64,000 nucleotides of DNA from positions 297,605 through 361,604 of the forward strand of contig JAHLYW010000046.1 of assembly GCA_025128135.1 (NCBI GenBank). Reading direction: 5' to 3'. Within the stretch, counting starts at the first letter, position 1. Each line of letters starts with the position of its first letter. The notes beneath the pieces were generated by a model, which was not told the DNA's origin, ran no database searches, and saw only the letters and a list, made by a program, of their open reading frames with translations. Position numbers and translations under genes: made by a program. Below, piece after piece: positions 17,269 through 25,131 of this stretch. Origin of the DNA: Synechococcus sp. CS-1325 (lineage in GTDB: Bacteria; Cyanobacteriota; Cyanobacteriia; PCC-6307; Cyanobiaceae).

Positions 17269-18287
17269 GGCTGGAAGCGGGTGATCGTTTTCATGCCGAC
17301 GAGATTGCGCACCCGGCTGATATCGGCTGGATCGAGTTCGAGCCGCACTTCCACCACCCTGGCGTCGGCGTCGCCGGTGGGGTCGGTGGAGAGCACCTGG
17401 CGCTGGCGCACCTGGGGGCTGATTCGGATCACCCTGGCGCCGAGGCTGCCGCTGAAACCGCCGTTCTCGCTGGTGACCGTTGCTTTCTGGCCGAAACGCA
17501 GTCGGCTGATGTCACTTTCGTAGACCTCCGCCACCGCCTCCATCCGGTCACTGGCTCCAAGTTCCAGGATGCCGTTTTCACCTGGCCGCTCACCCACCCG
17601 CGACTGGAGACGCAGCACGGTGCCGGCGATCGGCGCGCGGAGCTCGGTGTTCACCAGGTCGGTGTCGGTCTTGAGCAGCTGGTTGCGCGCTTCGATCAGG
17701 TTCCCTTTCAGCTCGATCAACTTGAGTTCGCGGGATTCCAGATCCGCAGCGGCGGTGGCGCCGGCCCGGGCCAGCTGGCGGTAGCGATTGATCTCCCTTT
17801 CCAGCACCATCACCTGGCTGCTGAGGTTGGTGATGCGGCTGTTCACCAGCCGCCGCTCCGCCTGCAGGGTGGGGCCGTTGTCGAAGCGGGCCAGCACCTG
17901 TCCCTGGGCGACCCTGTCCCCCTCTTCAACCAGCAGCTCGGAGAGCCGCGGGCTGCCGCCGAAATCGGTCGTCGGCGCGGCAAGCTTGCGCACATCGCCG
18001 GCCGGCTCCAGCCTGCCCAGGGCCGACACCGCTTCAGGGGCGACGGCAGGCTGGGCGCGGGGAGCTCTGGCCACGGCCGAACGTTGCCTCGACTGCCAGA
18101 ACCAGAAACCTCCCCCCAGCAGCAGCAGAGCCGCCGCGGCGATCAGCAGCGGGCGCCTGATCCGTCGGCCGGGATCAGCGGCGGATCGTCGAACAGGAGT
18201 TCCTCGATGTAGCGGTTGGCCCAGGCCGGGTTGAACGCCTTCTCCAGGACCCGCCGGGTCTTGTCGTTGCGTTTCTGTTGCTGGCAA
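17265..18287 (-). CDS. devB: DevB-type membrane fusion protein (HlyD family), start uncertain
   Basis: DevB is the periplasmic adaptor that links DevCA to an outer-membrane TolC-like channel. The protein has one N-terminal membrane helix ([16 protein letters not shown]), a lipoyl-like segment ([19 protein letters not shown]), a coiled-coil hairpin and a C-terminal beta-barrel region, as in HlyD proteins. The start is a problem. The only ATG, GTG or TTG in frame ahead of the membrane helix is the TTG at 18285-18287, which lies 145 bases inside pcyA and lacks a clear ribosome-binding site. A CTG start or a long overlap must be considered. The real N-terminus probably lies near 18150-18190. Confidence 0.88.
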   Translation of the reverse strand: MPATETQRQDPAGPGEGVQPGLGQPLHRGTPVRRSAADPGRRIRRPLLIAAAALLLLGGGFWFWQSRQRSAVARAPRAQPAVAPEAVSALGRLEPAGDVRKLAAPTTDFGGSPRLSELLVEEGDRVAQGQVLARFDNGPTLQAERRLVNSRITNLSSQVMVLEREINRYRQLARAGATAAADLESRELKLIELKGNLIEARNQLLKTDTDLVNTELRAPIAGTVLRLQSRVGERPGENGILELGASDRMEAVAEVYESDISRLRFGQKATVTSENGGFSGSLGARVIRISPQVRQRQVLSTDPTGDADARVVEVRLELDPADISRVRNLVGMKTITRFQP

Positions 18288-18907
18288 TAGGACAGCTGGC
18301 CGTGATACCGATCAATCGTAGCCGGGTGATTCAGGGGTTGCTCCTCGGCCTGGGCAATGGCGGTGGCGAGCACCGCCAGCAGACCGTTCACCTCTTCGAT
18401 GAACCAGCCTTCCTCGGTGGCGCCGACCGGCCGCACGAAGCGCACGAAAGGAGAGAAGATCGTGCCCCAGGCGGGCAGTTCGCGGATCTGGCTGAACGGA
18501 TGAACCGGCAGGTTCTCCAGACCGGCAGCGATTCCGGTCGGCAGCACCCCCGTGGTCGGGGAGAGGTCGGCGATCGCGGCGGAAACCCCGGCGGGCCCGG
18601 CCACGATGTCGGCTCCGAACACGGGAAGATCGAAACGGGGATCCGGGAAGTAGACGCAATGCAGGATCTGCAGCCCGGCCCCGAGCCGGGCCGTTTCCAG
18701 ATGGAGCTTGCGCAGGCCACGGCAGCGCCTGAGCTCGTTGTGGATGAACAGGCGCTCGCCATCGAGGCTGCCGGTGATCGCTTCGAGATCGGGGGCGATC
18801 TCCAGCCCCTCCAGGGCGGGGAGGGAAAGCCAGCTGGCCCGGATCTGCTCGGCCAGAGCGTCTACAAGGGGATGGATGCCGCCGGCGGTTGATGCTGTGC
18901 TGGTCAC
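18143..18907 (-). CDS. pcyA: Phycocyanobilin:ferredoxin oxidoreductase
   Basis: PcyA reduces biliverdin IXalpha to phycocyanobilin with four electrons from ferredoxin, supplying the chromophore for phycobiliproteins such as ApcF, encoded elsewhere in this window. The 254-residue protein is the normal length and contains the ferredoxin-dependent bilin reductase segments [17 protein letters not shown] and [17 protein letters not shown]. The start is a GTG at 18905-18907. It is the first gene of the minus-strand block and its 3' end runs into the beginning of devB. It diverges from the M16 peptidase gene across 56 bases. Confidence 0.96.
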   Translation of the reverse strand: MTSTASTAGGIHPLVDALAEQIRASWLSLPALEGLEIAPDLEAITGSLDGERLFIHNELRRCRGLRKLHLETARLGAGLQILHCVYFPDPRFDLPVFGADIVAGPAGVSAAIADLSPTTGVLPTGIAAGLENLPVHPFSQIRELPAWGTIFSPFVRFVRPVGATEEGWFIEEVNGLLAVLATAIAQAEEQPLNHPATIDRYHGQLSYCQQQKRNDKTRRVLEKAFNPAWANRYIEELLFDDPPLIPADGSGARC

Positions 18908-18963
18908 GGAGGCTGCCTCAGCCAGCAGAATGCTGATCCTGCCATGCGTGATCGGTTCAGCCC

Positions 18964-19017
18964 TTGGTGTTTTCGCAGGATTTGGTGTTTTCGCAGGATT
19001 TGGTGTTTTCGCAGGAT
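18964..19017 (+). repeat. Three perfect 18-bp tandem repeats at a gene start
   Basis: The unit TTGGTGTTTTCGCAGGAT occurs at 18964-18981, 18982-18999 and 19000-19017 with no mismatch. Each copy begins with TTG GTG and ends with GCAGGA, a ribosome-binding-like core that lies four bases before the GTG of the next copy. The repeat encodes a VFSQDL-type unit ahead of the M16 peptidase domain. Confidence 0.92.
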
Positions 19018-20283
19018 TCAGAGGAAATCTTCCCGTCCCCTCTCGCCTTCCAGCTCGACAACGGGGTCCAGGTCGTCACCGTTGAGCAGGAGCAGGCTCC
19101 GGTGGTCTGTCTCGATTTCTGGTGCCAGGCGGGGAGCCGCACGGAGGCAGCTGAGGAATACGGCCTGGCCCACTTTCTGGAACACATGGTCTTCAAGGGC
19201 AGCGGCCAGCTCGCCGCCGGCGAGTTCGACCGTCGCATCGAGGCCCTTGGAGGCAGCAGCAACGCAGCCACCGGTTTTGACGATGTGCACTATCACGTCC
19301 TGATTCCGCCGGCCGCCGCGCCTGAAGCACTCGATCTGCTGCTGGATCTGGTGCTCCATCCCAGGCTCGACCCGGACGATTTCGGCATGGAGAAGCAGGT
19401 GGTGCTCGAGGAGCTGGCCCAGAGTGAAGATCAACCGGAAGAGGTCGCCTTCCAGCGGCTGCTCGCCCTGGCCTGCCCCGGCCATCCCTATGGCCGCCCG
19501 ATCCTCGGCGATCGCAGGTCTCTTCTGGACCATGACCCGCAACGGATGGCCCGGTTTCACAGGCGCCGCTATCAACCCGGGCACTGCAGCCTGGGAATGG
19601 CCGGTGCGGTGGGGGATCTCGATCTCGAAGGGCTGCTGGCCAGCAGCCCTCTGGCTGGGCTGTCCCCCCCTGACCATCAGGCTGACGCTGGGCTGACCGC
19701 TGCCGGGTTCATGCCGCTGCGGCTGCAAAGCGGCCGCCACGATCTGCGCCTGCCCCGGCTGGAGGCCGGACGACTGTTGATGGCCTGGTCGTTCCCGGCG
19801 GCTGCCGATCTGGATGCGGTGGCCGGTGCCGATCTGCTCACCACACTGCTGGCCGAAGGCAAGCGCAGCCGGCTGGTCCAACGGCTGCGGGAAGATCTCA
19901 GGCTCGTCGAGAGCATTGATCTGGATCTGAACGTGTTGGAGGCCGGCAGCCTCGGACTTCTGGAGGCGGTTTTCGATCCTGGCCAGGCCGAGCGGGTGGA
20001 GGCCCAGATTTCCCAGGTGTGGCAGGAGCTCTGCGCGGCGCCCCCCACGGAGCAGGAACTGGAGCGGGCCCGGCGGCTGGTGGCCAATGGCTACCGCTTC
20101 GGCCTGGAGTCGGCTTCCGCCGTGGCCGGTCTCACCGGCCATCAGGGGCTCTGGGGCCGCCTTGCACCATTGAGCCATCCCCTGGAGCTGCTCGAGGCCT
20201 GGTCGCCGGAGCGCATCCGCAGTGAGATGGTGCCGCTGCTCGATCCGGGCAAGGCCTGCCGTCTGCTGGTGCTGCCGGCATGA
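18964..20283 (+). CDS. M16 family zinc peptidase, catalytic subunit
   Basis: This is a processing-peptidase-like (pitrilysin clan) zinc protease. The 439-residue protein shows the inverted zinc motif HFLEH at residues 70-74, with the distal glutamate in the [11 protein letters not shown] region about 75 residues later, so the catalytic site looks intact. The first 18 residues are three copies of a six-residue repeat. The true start could be any of the TTG or GTG codons at 18964, 18967, 18985 or 19003; the latter two have GCAGGA four bases upstream. Its stop overlaps the next gene by four bases, and that gene encodes the non-catalytic partner. Substrate is unknown. Confidence 0.92.
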   Translation: MVFSQDLVFSQDLVFSQDSEEIFPSPLAFQLDNGVQVVTVEQEQAPVVCLDFWCQAGSRTEAAEEYGLAHFLEHMVFKGSGQLAAGEFDRRIEALGGSSNAATGFDDVHYHVLIPPAAAPEALDLLLDLVLHPRLDPDDFGMEKQVVLEELAQSEDQPEEVAFQRLLALACPGHPYGRPILGDRRSLLDHDPQRMARFHRRRYQPGHCSLGMAGAVGDLDLEGLLASSPLAGLSPPDHQADAGLTAAGFMPLRLQSGRHDLRLPRLEAGRLLMAWSFPAAADLDAVAGADLLTTLLAEGKRSRLVQRLREDLRLVESIDLDLNVLEAGSLGLLEAVFDPGQAERVEAQISQVWQELCAAPPTEQELERARRLVANGYRFGLESASAVAGLTGHQGLWGRLAPLSHPLELLEAWSPERIRSEMVPLLDPGKACRLLVLPA

Positions 20284-21596
20284 GCGCCCTGCTTCACCCC
20301 CCTCTCCCCACGCCTGAAACCTTCACCCTGCAGGGTGGTTGCCCGGTCTGGGTGCTGCGCCGGAGCGGACCGGCGATCGTTTCCGCCAAGTTGTGGATCC
20401 GGGGCGGCAGCGGCGCCGATCCCCGCGGTCAGCGGGGCCGCGCCCAGTTGTTGGCAGGCCTGCTCAGTCGGGGTTGCGGCGACCTCAGTGGCGAGGCGAT
20501 GGCCGATCTGGTCGAGGGCCTCGGTGATGAGCTGCGCTGCGAGGCCACCGAAGACGGCCTGCTGATCAGCCTCAAGTGCGCCAGTGCCGACAGCGCCGCC
20601 CTGCTGCCCCTGCTGCACGCGATGGTGCTCAACCCCTGGTTGGCGAGCGATCAGATCAGCCTGGAGCGCCAGCTCAACCTGCAGGCGCTGCTCCGCCAGC
20701 GGGAAGACCCGTTTCAGCAGGCCCACGACCTGCTGCGGCATCAGTTGTTTGGCGAAGGCCCCTACGGCCACGATCCCCTCGGCGTGGAGGATGAACTGGC
20801 GGCTCTGGAGCGTCCCCAGCTGCTTGAGGCGGCTGGCCGGCTCGGCGCTGAAGGGGCCGTTCTGGTGATCACCGGTCAGCCGCCGCCGCAGCTGCCGGCG
20901 CTGCTGGAGCCTCCGGCCGGACCGCTCTGGCCCACCGCGCCGCCGCTGGCGGCAGCTGGCCCCGGTGGTCGCTCGATCGCCGCCCTGGTGAGCACCGAAC
21001 TCGACACCGAGCAACTCGTCCTGATGCTGGGGGCGGCCACGGTCTGCCTGGCAGATCCCCGTTCCGTGGCCCTGCGGCTGTTGCAGTGCCATCTGGGGGT
21101 GGGCATGTCCAGTCGCCTGTTCGTGGTGCTGCGCGAGGAACAGGGCCTCGCCTACGACGTGGGCGTTCACCTGCCGGCCAGGCGCGGCGCCGCCCCCTTC
21201 GTGCTTCATCTCTCCAGCTCGGCGGATCGGGCCACCGAGGCCACCACCCAGTTGTTGGAGGAATGGCAGCGGCTGCTTGATCAGCCCCTCACCACTGAAG
21301 AATGGCAGCTTGCCCTGGCCAAGTTCCGTGGCCTTGTGGCCACCGGTCGTCAGACCTGTGGCCAGATCGCTGATCGTCAGGCCCTGGTGCTGGGCCATGG
21401 CCTGCCCTGGTCCTACCCCGATCAGGCCAGCCAGCAGGCTGAAGCCCTTGATCCGGAAGCTCTCTGGCAGGCCGCCCGCTCCCTGTTGGCGCGCCCCAGC
21501 CTCAGCCTCTGCGGACCCGCAGCGGCCCTCGCCGCCGCGGAGCGGGCCTGGGCCGCTCACCCCCTGGGCTCCTCCGCTTCGGCGCTGCTGAGCTGA
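20280..21596 (+). CDS. M16 family peptidase-like, non-catalytic subunit
   Basis: This 438-residue M16 homologue lacks the zinc motif: the place of HxxEH is occupied by RAQLLAGLLSRG. It keeps the C-terminal R/Y region of the family (FVVLREEQGLAYDVGVHL). Such pairs work as a heterodimer in which the inactive chain helps bind the peptide. Its ATG overlaps the stop of the catalytic subunit (ATGA). The 3' end overlaps the convergent DUF3148 gene by 40 bases. Confidence 0.92.
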   Translation: MSALLHPPLPTPETFTLQGGCPVWVLRRSGPAIVSAKLWIRGGSGADPRGQRGRAQLLAGLLSRGCGDLSGEAMADLVEGLGDELRCEATEDGLLISLKCASADSAALLPLLHAMVLNPWLASDQISLERQLNLQALLRQREDPFQQAHDLLRHQLFGEGPYGHDPLGVEDELAALERPQLLEAAGRLGAEGAVLVITGQPPPQLPALLEPPAGPLWPTAPPLAAAGPGGRSIAALVSTELDTEQLVLMLGAATVCLADPRSVALRLLQCHLGVGMSSRLFVVLREEQGLAYDVGVHLPARRGAAPFVLHLSSSADRATEATTQLLEEWQRLLDQPLTTEEWQLALAKFRGLVATGRQTCGQIADRQALVLGHGLPWSYPDQASQQAEALDPEALWQAARSLLARPSLSLCGPAAALAAAERAWAAHPLGSSASALLS

Positions 21597-21814
21597 TCGG
21601 CCCGCATCACGAAGGTGCCACGGCGAAAGCGGACCGCCACCTGATCCAGGGCCCTGAGGCCGGTGATCTGCCCGACTTCGCTGGGATCGACCAGGTCGGG
21701 GGGCCGCAGCATCGGCATGGGATCTGCGGTTTTGAGGAAGTCGGGGCTGCCGCTGAGGCGCACCCGGGTCCCGACCGTCCAGGCATGGGGAGGGGGGCTG
21801 TCTGAGGAGTTCAT
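21557..21814 (-). CDS. DUF3148 small SH3-like protein
   Basis: The 85-residue product matches the cyanobacterial/plastid DUF3148 family by its core VGTRVRLSGSPDFLKTADPM followed by PMLRPPDLV and RRGTFVM. These proteins are small beta-barrels; some databases link them to NAD(P)H dehydrogenase assembly, but I cannot support that from sequence. The start is the ATG at 21812-21814, since the frame further upstream is not conserved. That ATG overlaps the bioY ATG on the opposite strand at a CATG palindrome. Confidence 0.82.
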   Translation of the reverse strand: MNSSDSPPPHAWTVGTRVRLSGSPDFLKTADPMPMLRPPDLVDPSEVGQITGLRALDQVAVRFRRGTFVMRADQLSSAEAEEPRG

Positions 21815-22451
21815 GGTTCGATGCTCTCGGCTGCTCCCCACTACAGCAGGATGGGGAGAGTCAGGTTCCATTCGATTGCGGGCCCTAGCCAACTGGAGCG
21901 GCGCCATCGTGGGGCTGCTGTTGATCATCAGCGGTGGTCTGATTCAGACCTTCATTCCCCTGCCGACGACCGGTGGCGGCGTTGTCCTGCAGGAACTGCC
22001 GGTCACGGCTCAGGTTCCGGCCCTGTTGCTCACGGCGCTCGTCTGCGGACCGCGGCCCACCCTGCTGGCGGCCGTGGCCTACCTGAGCCTGGGTCTGCTG
22101 ATGCTGCCGGTGTTCCACGGCGGCGGTGGGATGGCCTATCTGCTCGACCCCGGCTTCGGCTACCTGGCCGGGTTCGTGCCGGCCGGCTGGGTGACCGGTC
22201 GGCTGGCACGGCAGGAGGGGATGGGTGAGCTGCTGCGCCTGCTCGGGGCCGCCCTGCTGGGTCTGCTGACCATTCAGCTCTGTGGCATCACCAACCTGTT
22301 GATCGGTGGCCTGGTGGGCCGCTGGGGAGGCAGCCTGGTTGATCTGCTGCTCAGCTACAGCCTGGGCCCACTGCTGCCGCAGCTGCTGCTCTGCTGTGCC
22401 GTTGCCGTGCTGGCGGTGCCTCTGCGCAGGCTGCTTCTGGTCGAACCATGA
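21813..22451 (+). CDS. bioY: BioY-type biotin transporter S component
   Basis: BioY is the substrate-binding membrane unit of an ECF or stand-alone biotin importer. The 212-residue form has about six hydrophobic helices, the family motif TAQVPALLLTALVCGPRPTLLA and the GFGYLAGFVPAGWVTG segment. The ATG at 21813 has GAGGAG just three bases upstream; a TTG at 21876 would give a shorter product closer to typical length, so the start is uncertain. LspA follows after 24 bases. No EcfT or EcfA genes are nearby. Confidence 0.9.
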   Translation: MVRCSRLLPTTAGWGESGSIRLRALANWSGAIVGLLLIISGGLIQTFIPLPTTGGGVVLQELPVTAQVPALLLTALVCGPRPTLLAAVAYLSLGLLMLPVFHGGGGMAYLLDPGFGYLAGFVPAGWVTGRLARQEGMGELLRLLGAALLGLLTIQLCGITNLLIGGLVGRWGGSLVDLLLSYSLGPLLPQLLLCCAVAVLAVPLRRLLLVEP

Positions 22452-22475
22452 CATCTGCCCAGTGACGACATTCCA

Positions 22476-22955
22476 ATGACGCTGCCTGTCCAGTCCCGCA
22501 GACGGGTCGCCTGGCTGATCGCCGCCGCGGTGGTGCTGCTCGATCAGCTCAGCAAGGCCTGGGCGGGCATGGCCCTCGCCCCCGCCGCTCCCCAGCCTTT
22601 CCTGCCGGGCCTGCTGCGCCTGCGATTGGTGTTCAACACCGGCGCGGCCTTCAGTCTGTTTCAGTCATCCACTGCCCTGCTGGGTCTGGTCAGTTTCCTG
22701 GTGGGGATCGGTCTGATCGTCTGGATTCAGCGGCAGGACAGCCTGCGTCGCTGGCAGGCGGTGGGACTGGGCGCCCTGCTCGGGGGGGCCCTGGGCAATG
22801 GCCTCGACCGCTGGCGGCTGGGGGGTGTCGTTGATTTCCTGGAGCTGGTTCCATTCCCGTTCCCGGTGTTCAACCTGGCCGATCTGGCCATCAACGTGGC
22901 GGTGGCCTGCCTCGCCCTGGACCTGTGGGAGGGGCGGTCCGGTGCTGGGCGCTGA
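22476..22955 (+). CDS. lspA: Lipoprotein signal peptidase (signal peptidase II)
   Basis: LspA cleaves the signal peptide of prolipoproteins in the cytoplasmic membrane. The 159-residue protein has four membrane helices, the VLLDQLSKAW segment near the N-terminus, the LVFNTGAAFSLF motif and the two catalytic aspartates in GNGLDRWRLGGVVDFL and FNLADLAIN. It is preceded by bioY and overlaps the GTG of the FHA-PBP gene by 14 bases. The lipoprotein at 56.8 kb would be one of its substrates. Confidence 0.97.
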   Translation: MTLPVQSRRRVAWLIAAAVVLLDQLSKAWAGMALAPAAPQPFLPGLLRLRLVFNTGAAFSLFQSSTALLGLVSFLVGIGLIVWIQRQDSLRRWQAVGLGALLGGALGNGLDRWRLGGVVDFLELVPFPFPVFNLADLAINVAVACLALDLWEGRSGAGR

Positions 22956-25131
22956 GCTGCTGAATCGACGGGTGGCGGCAAGCTCCCTGCCCTCCGAAGC
23001 GCTGCTGGAGCTCTTCGTTCCGGGCCATCCGAGCCGCCGGATCAGCCTGCACGGTGGTCTCTATCGCCTGGGCCGCGACAGCCGCCTGGAGGTCTGGCTC
23101 GACCATCCGGCGGTCAGCAAGCGCCATGCCCTCCTCGAGCAGATCGGTTCCGACTGGCTGCTCCGCGACGATGGCTCCACCAATGGCCTCTACTGGCGTG
23201 GGCAGCGGATCAGCCAACTGCTGCTCCGTGATGGAGATGCGGTCCGGTTCGGACCCGCCACGGAGCCCGGTCTGCCGGAGCTGGTTTTTCAGCGTCGCCC
23301 CCAGCCACGCCTGCCCACCCTGTTCAGGGTCGCCGCCGCCACCGCCGCCGCCGTTGCCTCGGCTGGAATGCTGCTGCTGGGGTTTTCGGTGGTGCTGATG
23401 CCCGTGCGGGGCAGCCTGGCGCCGGTGCGGGGACCGGTGGCTCTCTACGACCGCCTGAACCGGCCCCTCAGTTCTGCTGATTCGAGCGAACACCGCGAGA
23501 ACAAAGCGCTCAGTAACTACCCAAGGGTGTTGATCGAAGCGTTGCTGGCCAGCGAGGACAACCGCTTCTGGTGGCATCCCGGGGTGGATCCGATCGGCAC
23601 CGGCCGGGCGCTGGTCACCAATCTGCTGGGGGGGCGGGTGCTGGAAGGGGGCAGCACCCTGACCCAGCAGCTGGCCCGCAGCCTGTATCCCGACCAGGTG
23701 GGGGAGGGGGAGACCCTGGTGCGCAAATGGCGGGAGCTGCTCGTTGCCCTGCAGCTGGAGGCGCGCTTCAGCAAGGGCGCCCTGCTGCTCAGCTATCTCA
23801 ACCGGGTGTATCTGGGGGTGGGCTGGGGCTTCGAAGACGCCGCCCGGGCTTACTTCGCCAAGCCTGCCGCCCGACTCAGCCTGGAGGAGGCTGCGCTGCT
23901 GGTGGGGCTGCTGCCATCCCCCAACGGCCATGATCCCTGCAGCAATCCGCAGGCCGCTCTTGAGGCCCGCAATGGGGTGTTGCTGAAGATGGCCAACACT
24001 GGACGGATCAGTGCCGATCAGGCCCGCCAGGCCCGCCGTCGTCCGGTGCAACTGGGTCCCGACGCCTGCCGGGGCGGCCGCAACCGACCGGTGCCCTTCT
24101 ACACCGACCAGGTGCGCAGCGATCTGGAGGGTCTGCTGGGCGCTGATGTGGCCGCCGAAGGGAATTTTCTGGTCGAAACCCACCTTGATCCGTTGCTGCA
24201 GCAGGTGGTGGAACGCCAGCTGCGCCGCAGGCTCGATGTCGGGGCGCCGGCCGGGGTGAGTGAGGGGGCGGTGGTGGTGCTCGACAGCCGCAACAGCGGG
24301 GTGCTGGCGATCGCCGGCGGTCGCGATTACCGCCGCAGTCAGTTCAACCGGGCCAGCATGGCCCTGCGCCAACCGGGCAGCACCTTCAAGCTGTTCACCT
24401 ACCTCGCGGCCCTCAACCAGGGGATCAAGCCGTCCGCCGGCCTCAACTGCGGTCCGCTGAAGTGGGCCGGCCAGTCGTTCGCCAGCTCCTGTGGCGGCAC
24501 GCTCAGCCTGGGCCAGGCCTTTGCGATCAGCAGCAACACCGCCGCCCTTCGCCTGGCCCGGCGGGTCGGCCTGGAGAAGGTGGAGCAGATGGCCCGGGAC
24601 CTGGGCCTCACCTCCACGATGCAGGCGGTGCCCGGGCTGGCCCTGGGCCAGAGCGAGGTGCGCTTGATCGAACTCACCGCCGCCTACGCCGCCGTCGCCA
24701 ATGACGGGGTGTGGCACGCCCCCAGCACCGTGCGGCGACTCACCGATGCCGAAACCTGTGGCGGCCTCGACAGTGCCCGCTGTCGCAAGCAGCCCAGTGG
24801 TCCAGGTCGCACGATCAGCCCGGCCCGGCCGGTGGTGAAGCCCGCGGTGGCCAGGCAGATGCAGGCTCTGCTGCGGGGTGTGGTGCGCGGTGGCACCGGC
24901 ACCGCCGCCTACCTGGGCGGTGAGGAAGGGGGGAAGACCGGCACCACCAACAGGGGGCATGATCTGGTCTTTGTGGGCTACGAGCCAAGCCGGCACTGGG
25001 TGATGGGGATCTGGCTGGGCAATGACCAGAATCGGCCCACCGCCGGCTCCAGTGCCCTGGCCGCCGGCCTCTGGGGAGACATCATCCGTGCGGCGGGCCG
25101 GGGTTCACAGCCGGCCGTGGCCAAGCCGTGA
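22942..25131 (+). CDS. Bifunctional class A penicillin-binding protein with N-terminal FHA domain
   Basis: This envelope enzyme polymerises and cross-links peptidoglycan. An FHA phosphothreonine-reading domain spans about residues 36-105 (GRDSRLEVWLDHPAVSKRH, DDGSTNGLYW). It is followed by one membrane helix at about 128-153, a GT51 glycosyltransferase domain (EDNRFWWHPGVDP at 205-217, GGSTLTQQLAR) and a transpeptidase domain with STFK, SSN and KTGTT motifs. I chose the GTG at 22942 because GGAGGGG lies just before it; upstream residues are not conserved. The FHA domain faces the cytoplasm, so activity may answer to Ser/Thr kinase signalling. Its stop overlaps the next gene's start. Confidence 0.95.
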   Translation: MLGAELLNRRVAASSLPSEALLELFVPGHPSRRISLHGGLYRLGRDSRLEVWLDHPAVSKRHALLEQIGSDWLLRDDGSTNGLYWRGQRISQLLLRDGDAVRFGPATEPGLPELVFQRRPQPRLPTLFRVAAATAAAVASAGMLLLGFSVVLMPVRGSLAPVRGPVALYDRLNRPLSSADSSEHRENKALSNYPRVLIEALLASEDNRFWWHPGVDPIGTGRALVTNLLGGRVLEGGSTLTQQLARSLYPDQVGEGETLVRKWRELLVALQLEARFSKGALLLSYLNRVYLGVGWGFEDAARAYFAKPAARLSLEEAALLVGLLPSPNGHDPCSNPQAALEARNGVLLKMANTGRISADQARQARRRPVQLGPDACRGGRNRPVPFYTDQVRSDLEGLLGADVAAEGNFLVETHLDPLLQQVVERQLRRRLDVGAPAGVSEGAVVVLDSRNSGVLAIAGGRDYRRSQFNRASMALRQPGSTFKLFTYLAALNQGIKPSAGLNCGPLKWAGQSFASSCGGTLSLGQAFAISSNTAALRLARRVGLEKVEQMARDLGLTSTMQAVPGLALGQSEVRLIELTAAYAAVANDGVWHAPSTVRRLTDAETCGGLDSARCRKQPSGPGRTISPARPVVKPAVARQMQALLRGVVRGGTGTAAYLGGEEGGKTGTTNRGHDLVFVGYEPSRHWVMGIWLGNDQNRPTAGSSALAAGLWGDIIRAAGRGSQPAVAKP

